Shown: positions 1 through 7,015 of the stretch, piece by piece
Numbering within the stretch: position 1 is the stretch's first letter
Layout: the number at the start of each line of letters is the position of its first letter
Origin: an uncultured Rhodobacter sp.
GTDB taxonomy: Bacteria > Pseudomonadota > Alphaproteobacteria > Rhodobacterales > Rhodobacteraceae
Direction: 5' to 3'
DNA length: 10,056 nucleotides
Assembly: GCA_937901435.1 (NCBI GenBank)
Contig: CALGTJ010000582.1
Location: 1-10,056, forward strand
Position numbers and translations under genes: made by a program
Notes under the pieces: generated by a model
What the model saw: the letters and a program-made list of their open reading frames with translations, nothing else
What the model was told of the DNA's origin: nothing
Databases searched by the model: none

Positions 1-715
1 GGTGTAGCGCCATGCCAACCTGGCCCAAAACAATGCCACACAGCCACGCCCCATAAAGGGCGGCGTCGCGCCCCTCTATGGACCTTTCATCCTCAAATAT
101 CAGGCCAAGTCCGGTTTTCATCGCACCAAACCCTTCAACAGCCAACATTGATGAAATCGGATTGCGATTCTGAGCATAAAGCGCCTCTGCCGCGTGGGCC
201 ATTGCATTTAATCCGCTGACGATGCTCATCTTCAGAGGCAAACCATCAGTCAATCTCGGGTCATAGATCACGGCCGTAGGCAGAATGCTGTCCGCCCTTA
301 TAGTGGTCTTAAGGCCGTCTTCTGTCTGCCCTAAGATGTCCGTCACCTCGGAGCCTGCATAGGTTGTCGGCACGACGATATGAGGCAAGCCTGTGCGATG
401 GGCCAACGCCTTGCCCAGCCCGGTGGTCGACCCTCCGCCTACAGAAACGATGCTGTCAGCGCTAATGGATTCGCAATAAGCGAGCGCTGTGTCGGTCACA
501 TCTGTGGGCGTGTGCATGACGGCGCCCGAAAACACGCCAGCTGCGGCGTCACCTAAATGGCCAACAGCTGTTTCTGCCATAGGTCTTTGAAATTCAGTAG
601 ATAAAACCAAGGCCCGGACTGCGCCACAATCCTCGACCACTTCAGGAACCTGTTCAAACGTTCCACGACCAAACAAAATCCGTGATGCACCAGTACGGTA
701 AGAATAACTACTCAT
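1..715 (-). CDS. Maleylacetate reductase-like iron-type alcohol dehydrogenase, partial (C-terminus outside window)
   Basis: Family members reduce maleylacetate to 3-oxoadipate with NAD(P)H in the cytoplasm, the last funnel step of hydroxyquinol, chlorocatechol and resorcinol-type pathways. The first 238 residues are present (families usually run about 350), and the reading frame is open to the window edge. Visible features are the nucleotide-binding GGGSTTGLGKA (residues 93-103), VPTTYAGSEVT (115-125), and SGLNAMAHAAEALYA (167-181). The last motif carries Asn170 where metal-dependent iron-type alcohol dehydrogenases have a metal-binding Asp; His174 is kept. Asn at this site, and the flanking ALYAQNRNP, are typical of maleylacetate reductases, which is why I prefer this call over a general alcohol dehydrogenase. 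The ATG at 713-715 follows an A/G-rich stretch (AAAGAGAAAG), and an in-frame TGA lies 24 bases upstream, so this start is well fixed. It is transcribed divergently from the regulator and the rest of the cluster. Confidence 0.85.
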   Translation of the reverse strand, partial: MSSYSYRTGASRILFGRGTFEQVPEVVEDCGAVRALVLSTEFQRPMAETAVGHLGDAAAGVFSGAVMHTPTDVTDTALAYCESISADSIVSVGGGSTTGLGKALAHRTGLPHIVVPTTYAGSEVTDILGQTEDGLKTTIRADSILPTAVIYDPRLTDGLPLKMSIVSGLNAMAHAAEALYAQNRNPISSMLAVEGFGAMKTGLGLIFEDERSIEGRDAALYGAWLCGIVLGQVGMALH

Positions 716-743
716 GACTTTCTCTTTTGCTACTCATCTCATA

Positions 744-753
744 ATGAATTCAT
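744..753. repeat. Perfect 10-bp palindrome ATGAATTCAT near the reductase start
   Basis: ATGAATTCAT is fully self-complementary and lies about 29 bp upstream of the minus-strand reductase ATG. The half ATTCAT recurs at 800-805 inside the larger inverted repeat. It could be a second operator half-site cluster, or chance in AT-rich DNA. It contains an EcoRI-type GAATTC core. Confidence 0.35.
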
Positions 754-794
754 AAATACAAATAAAGGAGAATTTTTTGTAACTTTTTCATTTT

Positions 795-825
795 AATGGA
801 TTCATTTATCTTGATCGAATCCATT
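795..825. promoter_or_regulatory. Candidate operator: 9-bp perfect inverted repeat
   Basis: AATGGATTC (795-803) and GAATCCATT (817-825) are perfect reverse complements separated by 13 bp, in the gap between the divergent genes. The centre-to-centre spacing of the arms is 22 bp, about two helical turns, which suits binding by a dimer on one face of the DNA. The right arm overlaps the tentative -35 box at 811-816, so binding could repress the plus-strand promoter. GntR/FCD regulators usually bind such repeats next to their own gene. The assignment to the neighbouring regulator is inference. Confidence 0.55.
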
Positions 826-896
826 CTTACTTTTAGGCTAAACAAATCATTGCGCTTTTAGCGGTCCAAGCGTAGCGATCTAAGGCGCTAAAATTT

Positions 897-903
897 GAGG
901 GAG
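897..903 (+). promoter_or_regulatory. Ribosome binding site fixing the TTG start at 910
   Basis: GAGGGAG ends 6 bases before TTG at 910-912. An earlier in-frame TTG at 895 overlaps this site and has no ribosome binding site of its own, so the later TTG is the better start. Confidence 0.7.
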
Positions 904-909
904 AATATC

Positions 910-1632
910 TTGGCAGAAGCAGAACAGAAAGTTCTTTCAGATCTACGCAAAATGATCATGGAAGGGACGCTTGTCGCTGGAGAAAAGATCTCTGAAGTTA
1001 GCGTGTCGCAAATGCTCGGCGTATCACGCACGCCTGCCAAGTTCGCGCTTGCGCGCCTTGAGATGACCGGCCTGATCGAAAAATTGCCAGGCCGTGGTTA
1101 CACTGTTTGCAGCGTCAAGCTGGAAGATATCGAACAGATTATTCAGCTGCGAGGCGTGCTTGAAGGGTCTGCCGCGGGGTACATGGCGACGCATGGCATG
1201 GCCGATGAAGCGCGGCAAGCTTTCGTTTATTCGCTGAGCGTGTCTGGTGCGATCACCAGAAAAGGCAGTGTCACCGTGCAGGATATTGAGGATTATCAGG
1301 CCGTGAACACGCTATTTCATGAAACAATTATGGATCTGTGCGGCAACGATTATATCGCAAAGGTGTATGATCGAATCCGACACCTGCCCATGGCTGAACT
1401 TGGCGCGGTTGCGGCCAACCTTGATCGTCTTGAGGGCGAATTGACGCGAATGTCCATCGGCCACGCCCAGCACACGATCATTTACGAAGCAATTTCGCGC
1501 GGCGATGCGATGCGCGCCGAAATGGTGATGCGTGAGCATGCGCATGCCACGCTCGATTATGCCCGTCTATTTGTCGGCAAAGACGCTGTGGATCAGTCTA
1601 TAAAATCCGTTAACGCAAAGTCATCGCCATGA
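910..1632 (+). CDS. GntR-family transcriptional regulator, FadR/FCD subfamily
   Basis: A cytoplasmic DNA-binding regulator that probably senses the substrate or an intermediate of this cluster. Starting at the TTG at 910 it has 240 residues, a normal length for the subfamily. Residues 6-70 form the winged helix-turn-helix, ending in the wing GRGYTV. Residues about 78-220 form the FCD effector domain, opening with IIQLRGVLEG. Probable FCD metal ligands are Asn133 and His137 (NTLFH), His188, and His210 in REHAHA. This is the full set of the metal-binding FCD type, whose known effectors are often organic acids. In the recognition helix the usual TPVREAL is TPAKFAL, with Arg to Lys and Glu to Phe, which may change DNA specificity. 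It sits next to the inverted repeat at 795-825 and 27 bp upstream of the aldehyde dehydrogenase, so it may autoregulate the operon. Starts at 895 (TTG) or 951 (ATG) are less likely. Confidence 0.9.
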   Translation: MAEAEQKVLSDLRKMIMEGTLVAGEKISEVSVSQMLGVSRTPAKFALARLEMTGLIEKLPGRGYTVCSVKLEDIEQIIQLRGVLEGSAAGYMATHGMADEARQAFVYSLSVSGAITRKGSVTVQDIEDYQAVNTLFHETIMDLCGNDYIAKVYDRIRHLPMAELGAVAANLDRLEGELTRMSIGHAQHTIIYEAISRGDAMRAEMVMREHAHATLDYARLFVGKDAVDQSIKSVNAKSSP

Positions 1633-1659
1633 GGGCCGAGGGGATTGCAAACCTAAACA

Positions 1660-3171
1660 ATGGGGCCGCTTGAAATGTCATTAGATATCAATTCAACGGA
1701 TATTGATTACGCAGCTGGCTATGCTGCCAAGGGTATGTCGATAGGGGGCCGCTGGGTCGCTGCCGAAGACAGTAAAACCTTTGATGTGTACAATCCTGCG
1801 ACTGGCAAAGTCTGGAGCAACGTTCCGGATGCAGGCAGAGTGGACGCCGCCGCCGCGATTTCCGCCGCCGCCGTTGCGCAACCCGCATGGGCAGCGATGG
1901 CCTTTGACAAGCGCGCCGTACTGATGAACCGGGTGGCCGAAGTATTAGAGCGTCGCAAGGACGACTTCATCAAGGCACTGACATCTGAGTGTGGCGGCTG
2001 GGTTCGCAAAAGCATGTTCGAGATCAACTACGCGCCGACAGTCTATCGCGCCGCCGCCGCCGCTGCCTATTCGCCGATGGGGGAAACCCTGCCGTCCGAT
2101 CACGGCAAGCTGAGCATGGTGGAACGCACGCCGTTGGGCGTTGTGTCCGTAATTTCGCCGTGGAACGTACCACTTTTGCTCTCAAGTCGCGGAATCGGGG
2201 TTGCGATTGCCATGGGCAATTGTGTTGTCCTCAAACCGTCCGAGGAAACGCCTGTCACGGGTGGGTTGATGCTCGCCGAAGTGTTTGAAGAGGCGGGCGT
2301 GCCTGCGGGTGTGCTAAACGTCGTGACTTGTTCGCGCGACCGCGTGTCTGAAGTCGGCGATGAACTAGTAGTCAATCCGTTGGTCAAGGCGATCAGTTTC
2401 ACAGGATCGACGGCTGTGGGCAAACATATCGCGATGACGGCGGGGGGGCTTTTAAAGAAGGCCTGTGTAGAACTTGGCGGCAAGGATTCACTGATCGTGC
2501 TGGATGATGCGGACATGGATCGCGCGATCCGTGCGGCGCGCTTTGGTGCGTTCTTCCATCAGGGCCAGATCTGCATGTCGACGGAAAAAATCCTTGTCGA
2601 CAAGAAGCTTGAAGATGAATTCATGTCGCGTTTCATAGCGGCGACGAAAGAACTCAAGGTTGGTGATCCAACGCAGATGCACAACCAGATCGGGCCCATC
2701 ATCAATCAAAAGCAGGTTAAAGCCGTAGAAGCCCGCCTTGCACAAGCGATTTCGGACGGCGCGACGGTGCATCATGGTGGGACGCGCGACGGGCTGTATT
2801 TCAACCCGACCGTCATCACAGGTGTGACACCGGATATGGCGATGTTTCACGAAGAAACCTTTGGCCCGGTCGCCAACATCATGTTCTTTGACGACGAAGA
2901 GCACGCGCTGTCGCTTGCCAACAATTGTGACTACGGGCTGTCCGCATCCGTCATCACCCGTGACGAGGCGCGTGGTTTGCATGTGGCGCACCAGATCGAA
3001 TCCGGCATGGCCCACGTCAATGACGCGACCATCTATGACGAACCAACGATCCCCTTTGGTGGGGTGAAAAATAGCGGCATGGGACGGCACGGCGGCAAGG
3101 CATCGATTGACGCATTTACTCAAACACGCTGGATCACAGTTGAACGTGGCGGGCGCAAGACTCCCTTCTAA
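1660..3171 (+). CDS. NAD(P)-dependent aldehyde dehydrogenase, aromatic-aldehyde type
   Basis: Oxidises an aldehyde to the carboxylic acid in the cytoplasm. At 503 residues it is a normal full-length member of the superfamily. The catalytic set is complete: Asn169 in SPWNVP, the FTGSTAVG nucleotide motif from residue 247, general base Glu271 in VELGGKD, nucleophile Cys305 in HQGQICMSTEK, and Glu399 in EETFGP. The QGQICMST context resembles salicylaldehyde, benzaldehyde and vanillin dehydrogenases rather than betaine aldehyde or succinate semialdehyde enzymes, so an aromatic or bulky aldehyde is likely; the exact substrate is not readable. ATG at 1660 lacks a clear ribosome binding site. ATG at 1675, 15 bases later, has GGGG 9 bases upstream and is an equally possible start (498 residues). 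It is 27 bp after the regulator and 16 bp before the NTF2-like gene, so these are probably cotranscribed. A run of seven G at 2442-2448 does not break the frame. Confidence 0.93.
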   Translation: MGPLEMSLDINSTDIDYAAGYAAKGMSIGGRWVAAEDSKTFDVYNPATGKVWSNVPDAGRVDAAAAISAAAVAQPAWAAMAFDKRAVLMNRVAEVLERRKDDFIKALTSECGGWVRKSMFEINYAPTVYRAAAAAAYSPMGETLPSDHGKLSMVERTPLGVVSVISPWNVPLLLSSRGIGVAIAMGNCVVLKPSEETPVTGGLMLAEVFEEAGVPAGVLNVVTCSRDRVSEVGDELVVNPLVKAISFTGSTAVGKHIAMTAGGLLKKACVELGGKDSLIVLDDADMDRAIRAARFGAFFHQGQICMSTEKILVDKKLEDEFMSRFIAATKELKVGDPTQMHNQIGPIINQKQVKAVEARLAQAISDGATVHHGGTRDGLYFNPTVITGVTPDMAMFHEETFGPVANIMFFDDEEHALSLANNCDYGLSASVITRDEARGLHVAHQIESGMAHVNDATIYDEPTIPFGGVKNSGMGRHGGKASIDAFTQTRWITVERGGRKTPF

Positions 3172-3174
3172 GAG

Positions 3175-3180
3175 AAAGGA
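3175..3180 (+). promoter_or_regulatory. Ribosome binding site fixing the GTG start at 3188
   Basis: AAAGGA ends 7 bases before GTG at 3188-3190 and begins 3 bases after the aldehyde dehydrogenase stop. An in-frame ATG at 3107 lies inside the upstream gene, has no such site, and would add 27 residues not expected for the family. Confidence 0.75.
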
Positions 3181-3187
3181 ATACTTC

Positions 3188-3811
3188 GTGGATCAAGATC
3201 TTTTGGACCGCCTCGAACTGAGGCAGCTTATCGACAATTGGGCCATTTGGCGTGATGCGGGCATGTGGGAAAAATTCCGCACGGTCTGGCACGATGATGG
3301 GAGGATGATGGCTACATGGACCCAAGGCACCGCTGATGAATTCATCGCGATGAACCAAGCGGGTTGGAAAAAAGGCGTATCGATCTTGCACTTTTTGGGC
3401 GGTCATACTGCTGAAATCAACGGCAACCGCGCCGTGACCCAGACCAAAATGACGATCTCACAGCGCGGCGACGTGCACGGGGTGTCGTGTGATGTTGTCT
3501 GCATCGGTCGGTTCTATGATTTCCTGGAAAAGCGGGATGGCAAATGGGGGATGTGCCTGCGCCAACCTATCTACGAAAAAGACCGTCTTGATGCCGTTGA
3601 TGCGAACGCTGCGCTGACGCTCGATCAGGACCTGCTGAATCAGTTCCCGGTTGGTTATCGTCACCTCGCCTACATCCAGACCAAGGTCGGATATGAGGTC
3701 GAACAAAACATGCCAGGCCTGAAGGGCGCGCGCGTCGAAGAACTTTATGCGACGGGCGGCGACTGGCTTGCAGGAAAACCCATCTCTTGGTCTGGAAACA
3801 CTTGGAGATGA
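3188..3811 (+). CDS. NTF2/SnoaL-like (cystatin-fold) protein, putative lyase or accessory enzyme
   Basis: A 207-residue soluble protein. Residues about 3-130 look like the SnoaL-like/NTF2-like fold (scytalone dehydratase and LinA relatives): an opening helix LLDRLELRQLIDNWAIWRD, a strand region WHDDGRMMATW, then ILHFLGGHTAEI (66-77). The end of the domain, FYDFLEKRDGKW (109-120), is typical. Asp23 and His68 fall where LinA and scytalone dehydratase have their catalytic Asp-His pair, so a dehydratase, isomerase or dehydrohalogenase chemistry is possible; this is inference from position. A tail of about 75 residues (131-207) follows the core and is longer than in minimal members. The GTG start is set by the site at 3175-3180. 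It is 16 bp after the aldehyde dehydrogenase and 58 bp before the transporter genes, which suggests a role in the same pathway. I cannot name a substrate. Confidence 0.8.
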   Translation: MDQDLLDRLELRQLIDNWAIWRDAGMWEKFRTVWHDDGRMMATWTQGTADEFIAMNQAGWKKGVSILHFLGGHTAEINGNRAVTQTKMTISQRGDVHGVSCDVVCIGRFYDFLEKRDGKWGMCLRQPIYEKDRLDAVDANAALTLDQDLLNQFPVGYRHLAYIQTKVGYEVEQNMPGLKGARVEELYATGGDWLAGKPISWSGNTWR

Positions 3812-3819
3812 CTTGGGCT

Positions 3820-3838
3820 GCACGGAGAGTAGCCGTGC
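3820..3838 (+). repeat. Intergenic hairpin, 6-bp GC-rich stem
   Basis: GCACGG (3820-3825) and CCGTGC (3833-3838) pair perfectly around a 7-base loop, with one further T-G wobble pair at the base. It lies between the NTF2-like stop and the solute-binding protein start. No T-run follows, only an AT-rich stretch without the needed U-tract, so it is unlikely to be an intrinsic terminator. It may be an mRNA-stabilising or processing hairpin ahead of the binding-protein gene, which often needs higher expression than its neighbours. Confidence 0.4.
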
Positions 3839-3856
3839 GCAAATTCAAATAAAAAT

Positions 3857-3864
3857 AGGGAGGA
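3857..3864 (+). promoter_or_regulatory. Strong ribosome binding site fixing the ATG start at 3870
   Basis: AGGGAGGA ends 5 bases before ATG at 3870 and is the best ribosome binding site in the window. It rules out the upstream in-frame ATG at 3747, which lies inside the previous gene and would bury the signal peptide behind 41 residues. Confidence 0.8.
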
Positions 3865-3869
3865 CTACA

Positions 3870-4934
3870 ATGTTCAAATTTACCACAGCCTGCGTGCAGG
3901 CCGCGACCTGCGTGGCTATAATGGCAACAACAGCCTACGCCGAACAAATCAAGCTGACCGCCGCGTCCAGCCACCCGCCATTCCTGCCATGGGTAGAGGT
4001 AATCACCAAACATGTGGTGCCAGAAACCAACGCTCGTCTGGCTGCCATGGGTAGCGAAAACGAAGTCCTTTGGACTGAGGCTTATGCAGGTGCGCTGTTT
4101 AATGCGCCAAACGCCCTTGAAGGTGTCGAGGGCGGCTTGGCCGATATCGCATGGGTTGGAACAATCTTTGAGCCTGCAAAACTGCCGCTGCAAAACGTGC
4201 ATTTCTACGCGCCGTTTGCTGTAGGTGACGTGCATGCGCTAACCGAAATCGGTAACGAGCTGCACGCCAGCCTGCCAATTATGAACGAGCAATGGGATAA
4301 AAATAACCAGCGCTTTCTTGGGGCGATGGCTGACGGATCTTATCACCTTATCACCCGTGAACCGATCAATTCGATGGAAGACCTTCAGGGGCTGAAATTG
4401 CTGGCAGGCGGTGCAGTGGCCACCTGGCTGGACGGCACGGGTGCGACGGCCGTAAATGGGGCATTCCCTGAGTTTTACAACTCAATTTCAACAGGGATTG
4501 CGGATGGTGCAGTGATGACTGTTAACGGTATGTTGCCGTTCAAGATCCACGAAGTAGCGCCTTATATCACACTTGTGGACATGGGTGGTCCGATCACTGG
4601 TGCGCTAACGGTTAACAATGACACATGGAACAGCCTGCCCAAAGATGTGCAGGGCGTTTTGACCGAACTGGGTGGTGAATACAGCACCATGGTGGCCGAC
4701 TCTGTAGCTGCGCGTGAAAAAACGTTTCTAGGAATAATGGAAGGTGAAGGTGCGAAAATTTCTACGTTTGATGCCGCTGAACGTCAGAAATGGGCAGATA
4801 CTCTGCCTGACCTTGCCGGCGATTGGGTTGCCCTGAATGAAGCCAGTGGTTTGCCCGCTGGCAAAGTTCTTAAGGCCTTCCTTGAAGGTGCCCGCTCAAG
4901 AGGCTTTGAGCCTTTGCGAACCTGGGGTGAGTAA
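3870..4934 (+). CDS. TRAP transporter periplasmic solute-binding protein (DctP family)
   Basis: The periplasmic receptor that captures an organic anion for the membrane subunits encoded next. It has 354 residues, with a signal peptide at 1-24 (Lys3, hydrophobic core, probable cleavage after AYA before Glu25). There is no lipobox. DctP-family features are SSHPPFLPW near the mature N-terminus, the hinge-region motif SMEDLQGLKL (168-177), and FYNSISTGIADGAVM about 35 residues later, equivalent to the usual EVYxALQTGxVDG. In most DctP proteins an Arg that grips the ligand carboxylate follows GLK(I/V); here the matching residue is Leu178 (GLKLLAGGA). This suggests a subfamily with a different binding mode, so the C4-dicarboxylate label should not be taken literally. 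The gene lies 29 bp before the permease. Its substrate is probably the pathway's starting compound (inference from context). Confidence 0.92.
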   Translation: MFKFTTACVQAATCVAIMATTAYAEQIKLTAASSHPPFLPWVEVITKHVVPETNARLAAMGSENEVLWTEAYAGALFNAPNALEGVEGGLADIAWVGTIFEPAKLPLQNVHFYAPFAVGDVHALTEIGNELHASLPIMNEQWDKNNQRFLGAMADGSYHLITREPINSMEDLQGLKLLAGGAVATWLDGTGATAVNGAFPEFYNSISTGIADGAVMTVNGMLPFKIHEVAPYITLVDMGGPITGALTVNNDTWNSLPKDVQGVLTELGGEYSTMVADSVAAREKTFLGIMEGEGAKISTFDAAERQKWADTLPDLAGDWVALNEASGLPAGKVLKAFLEGARSRGFEPLRTWGE

Positions 4935-4963
4935 TCCATAACCTGGCAGTTAGGAAATTCGCA

Positions 4964-6946
4964 ATGGCCGAAAATACCCCCACAAACAGAACACCGTCTC
5001 ACGGACAGGTTCACCCGGCCATTGCGGCACTTGGAAACTTAGACTTAGCGCTTAAACGCCTTACCGAGTTCTTGAGCAGTATTGGAACCATCTGGTTCTT
5101 CGCGCTGGTTATTCTGATCTGTACAGAGGTGTTCTTACGCGAGATCTTCTTGTCGCCCATTCGTGGCGTGACAGAAATGGTGGCCTATTCTGTTGTTGGT
5201 GCGACGTTCCTTCAACTTGCCGGTACTTTGTATTCTGAACGCATGACACGAGCGGATTTTCTGGTTTCTATTGTGGGCAAGCGAATGCCTAAGGGCGAAG
5301 CAGTGCTAGAGGTTATGATTTCGATCATCGGGGTTATTGCGATGATCTTGCTGCTAAAAGCTGCACTTCCCAAATTTATGGACGCCTATATCGAGGCCGA
5401 AATCGTCGGCAATCCAGGTGAATTTTTTTTCAAAGTCTGGCCGCTCCGACTGCTGGTGATCATTGGCTGCGCGGTGACGGCCCTCGCCTTTGCCGCGCGT
5501 GCGTTGCGCAAAATGGGCGCATTAATGTTGAATTATGGCACGATTGGTGTTGGCTGGCTGGCTGTGACCTGCGTTGCCCTTGTCGCGATGTGGTTCGTTC
5601 TGTTCCCGATGCTGATGGACGCAGGGCTGAACAACTTTACGCTTGGCGCGATGATGCTGGGTGTGTTAGTAGTTGTGGTCTTGTTCGGTGTGCATATCGG
5701 GATCGCGATGCTGGTCATCGGCTTTGTCGGGCTGTGGTTGCTGAAGGGGCGCATCGCTTTCGGCTATACAATGCTCGGGATCGCCGGGAATGAATTTCTG
5801 GCGAACTACTATTTCAGCGCCGTGCCACTGTTTGTGATGATGGGCCTGCTAGTGGCCGCCGCTGACATCGGGCGTGAGACATTTGCAGTTGCTGCATGGA
5901 TCACCAAATCGACCCGTGGTGGGCTTGGCATTGCCACAGTAGGCGCAAATGCCGTATTTGCTGCCATCACCGGATCTTCAGTCGCCTCAGCGACGGTGTT
6001 TGCCAAAATCGCCACTCCCGAAATGATCCGTCACGGCTATAACAAACAATTTTCGGTCGGCGTTGTGGCGGGCAGTTCAGTTCTAGGTATGTTGATCCCA
6101 CCGAGCCTTTTGTTGATCGTCTATGGTTTCCTTGCAGAACAGTCGGTAGGTTTCCTGTTTATCGCGGCGATCGTGCCGGGTCTACTGCTGGCGGGGATGA
6201 TGTCATTGATGATCTGGCTAAATGCGACGTTCCGCCCCCACACCGTGTTCAGGGCCGAACCGGGTGCCGACGCCGATGTAGACGTCGTCATTAGCACTGG
6301 ACAGGCGGCCATTATGCTCGCGCCAATCTTTGGACTGATCATTCTCGTACTGGGCGGTATCTATGGCGGCTTCTTTACGCCCACCGAAGGCGGCGCTGTC
6401 GGGTCGGCAGGTGCGCTGATCTATGCAGTTTTGCGGCGCCGTCTAAACTGGGCTTCGCTATGGCAGGTGATGGTGGAAACAGGCCAGATTGCTACGACGG
6501 TTCTGTTCATGATCCTCGCGGCGAACATCTTTACGATTATGCTGGCCTCATCAGGATTCGTGCAAAATATTGGTACGATGATGAACACGCTTGATCTGAC
6601 CCTGTTCCAGTTCGCGGTTGCCTACGTGATCCTATTGGTGCTGTTGGGTATGTTCCTTGAATCTGTGTCAATCATGCTGATCGTGGTGCCAATTGCGTTC
6701 CCAACGATGCTGGCCTTGGGAGGAGATCCGATCTGGTTTGGTATCCTGACAGTCATCGCCGTAGAAATCGGCCTGCTGACACCGCCGTTTGGACTGGCTT
6801 GCTATGTCGTGTCTGCCACTTTGCGCGGCACCGGAATTGAGCTTTCCGATATCTTTAAGGGTGTTAATCCGTTTGTCGGGGTAATGTTCTTGATCATGGC
6901 CATCATCATCCTGTTCCCAAACCTTGCATCGATAACCTTCCGATGA
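4964..6946 (+). CDS. TRAP transporter fused permease (DctQ-DctM)
   Basis: An inner-membrane, sodium-driven importer working with the upstream binding protein. It has 660 residues. Residues about 30-184 are the DctQ part with four membrane segments (about 42-61, 72-90, 115-133 and 160-180). A linking segment with a hydrophobic helix (about 192-215) joins it to the DctM part (about 225-657), which has many membrane segments. DctM signatures are visible: AITGSSVASATVFAKI (334-349), SVLGMLIPPSLLLIVYG (372-388), GGFFTPTEGGAVGS (468-481) and EIGLLTPPFGLACYVV (601-616). Fusion of Q and M is known, for example in SiaQM-type systems, so this is not a sequencing artefact; the frame is continuous across an eight-T run at 5423-5430. 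AGGAA (4952-4956) lies 7 bases before the ATG. The hydrophilic loop at 421-445, rich in Asp, is probably the cytoplasmic loop between the two halves of DctM. Confidence 0.95.
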   Translation: MAENTPTNRTPSHGQVHPAIAALGNLDLALKRLTEFLSSIGTIWFFALVILICTEVFLREIFLSPIRGVTEMVAYSVVGATFLQLAGTLYSERMTRADFLVSIVGKRMPKGEAVLEVMISIIGVIAMILLLKAALPKFMDAYIEAEIVGNPGEFFFKVWPLRLLVIIGCAVTALAFAARALRKMGALMLNYGTIGVGWLAVTCVALVAMWFVLFPMLMDAGLNNFTLGAMMLGVLVVVVLFGVHIGIAMLVIGFVGLWLLKGRIAFGYTMLGIAGNEFLANYYFSAVPLFVMMGLLVAAADIGRETFAVAAWITKSTRGGLGIATVGANAVFAAITGSSVASATVFAKIATPEMIRHGYNKQFSVGVVAGSSVLGMLIPPSLLLIVYGFLAEQSVGFLFIAAIVPGLLLAGMMSLMIWLNATFRPHTVFRAEPGADADVDVVISTGQAAIMLAPIFGLIILVLGGIYGGFFTPTEGGAVGSAGALIYAVLRRRLNWASLWQVMVETGQIATTVLFMILAANIFTIMLASSGFVQNIGTMMNTLDLTLFQFAVAYVILLVLLGMFLESVSIMLIVVPIAFPTMLALGGDPIWFGILTVIAVEIGLLTPPFGLACYVVSATLRGTGIELSDIFKGVNPFVGVMFLIMAIIILFPNLASITFR

Positions 6947-7015
6947 CTGGGATCGCGTGCAGGACGTCAACTTAACCTATTTTGTAAGAGCCCCCAAATT
7001 CTGGAGAATTCAACC

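Larger units (their letters stand above)
716..909. promoter_or_regulatory. Divergent control region between reductase and GntR regulator
   Basis: This is a 194-bp AT-rich gap between two divergent genes, in contrast to the GC-richer coding DNA around it. It must hold the promoters of both arms. It contains a 10-bp palindrome next to the reductase start and a 9-bp inverted repeat nearer the regulator. A possible sigma70-like promoter for the plus strand is TTGATC (811-816), then 17 bp, then TAGGCT (834-839). The match is poor (4/6 and 3/6), so I treat this promoter as tentative. I see no coding potential here. Confidence 0.6.

Noticed and set aside
2442..2448. Run of seven G as a possible frameshift site
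   Set aside because: The aldehyde dehydrogenase frame and motifs continue correctly on both sides.
2488..3123. Minus-strand open frame of 211 codons opposite the aldehyde dehydrogenase
   Set aside because: Lies wholly antisense to a gene with an intact catalytic set; its translation is rich in Arg and His with no recognisable motif, as expected from a shadow frame.
3107..3187. N-terminal extension of the NTF2-like gene to an ATG inside the aldehyde dehydrogenase
   Set aside because: It overlaps the upstream gene, has no ribosome binding site, and adds residues unlike the family; GTG at 3188 has a good site at the right distance.
3747..3869. N-terminal extension of the solute-binding protein
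   Set aside because: It would place 41 residues ahead of a clear signal peptide; ATG at 3870 has AGGGAGGA upstream.
3567..4235. Minus-strand open frame of 222 codons across the NTF2-like and binding-protein genes
   Set aside because: Antisense to two well-supported genes and spans their gap; no motif recognised.
5423..5430. Run of eight T as a possible frameshift separating DctQ and DctM
   Set aside because: The frame is continuous and the run lies inside the DctQ part; Q-M fusion is a known architecture.
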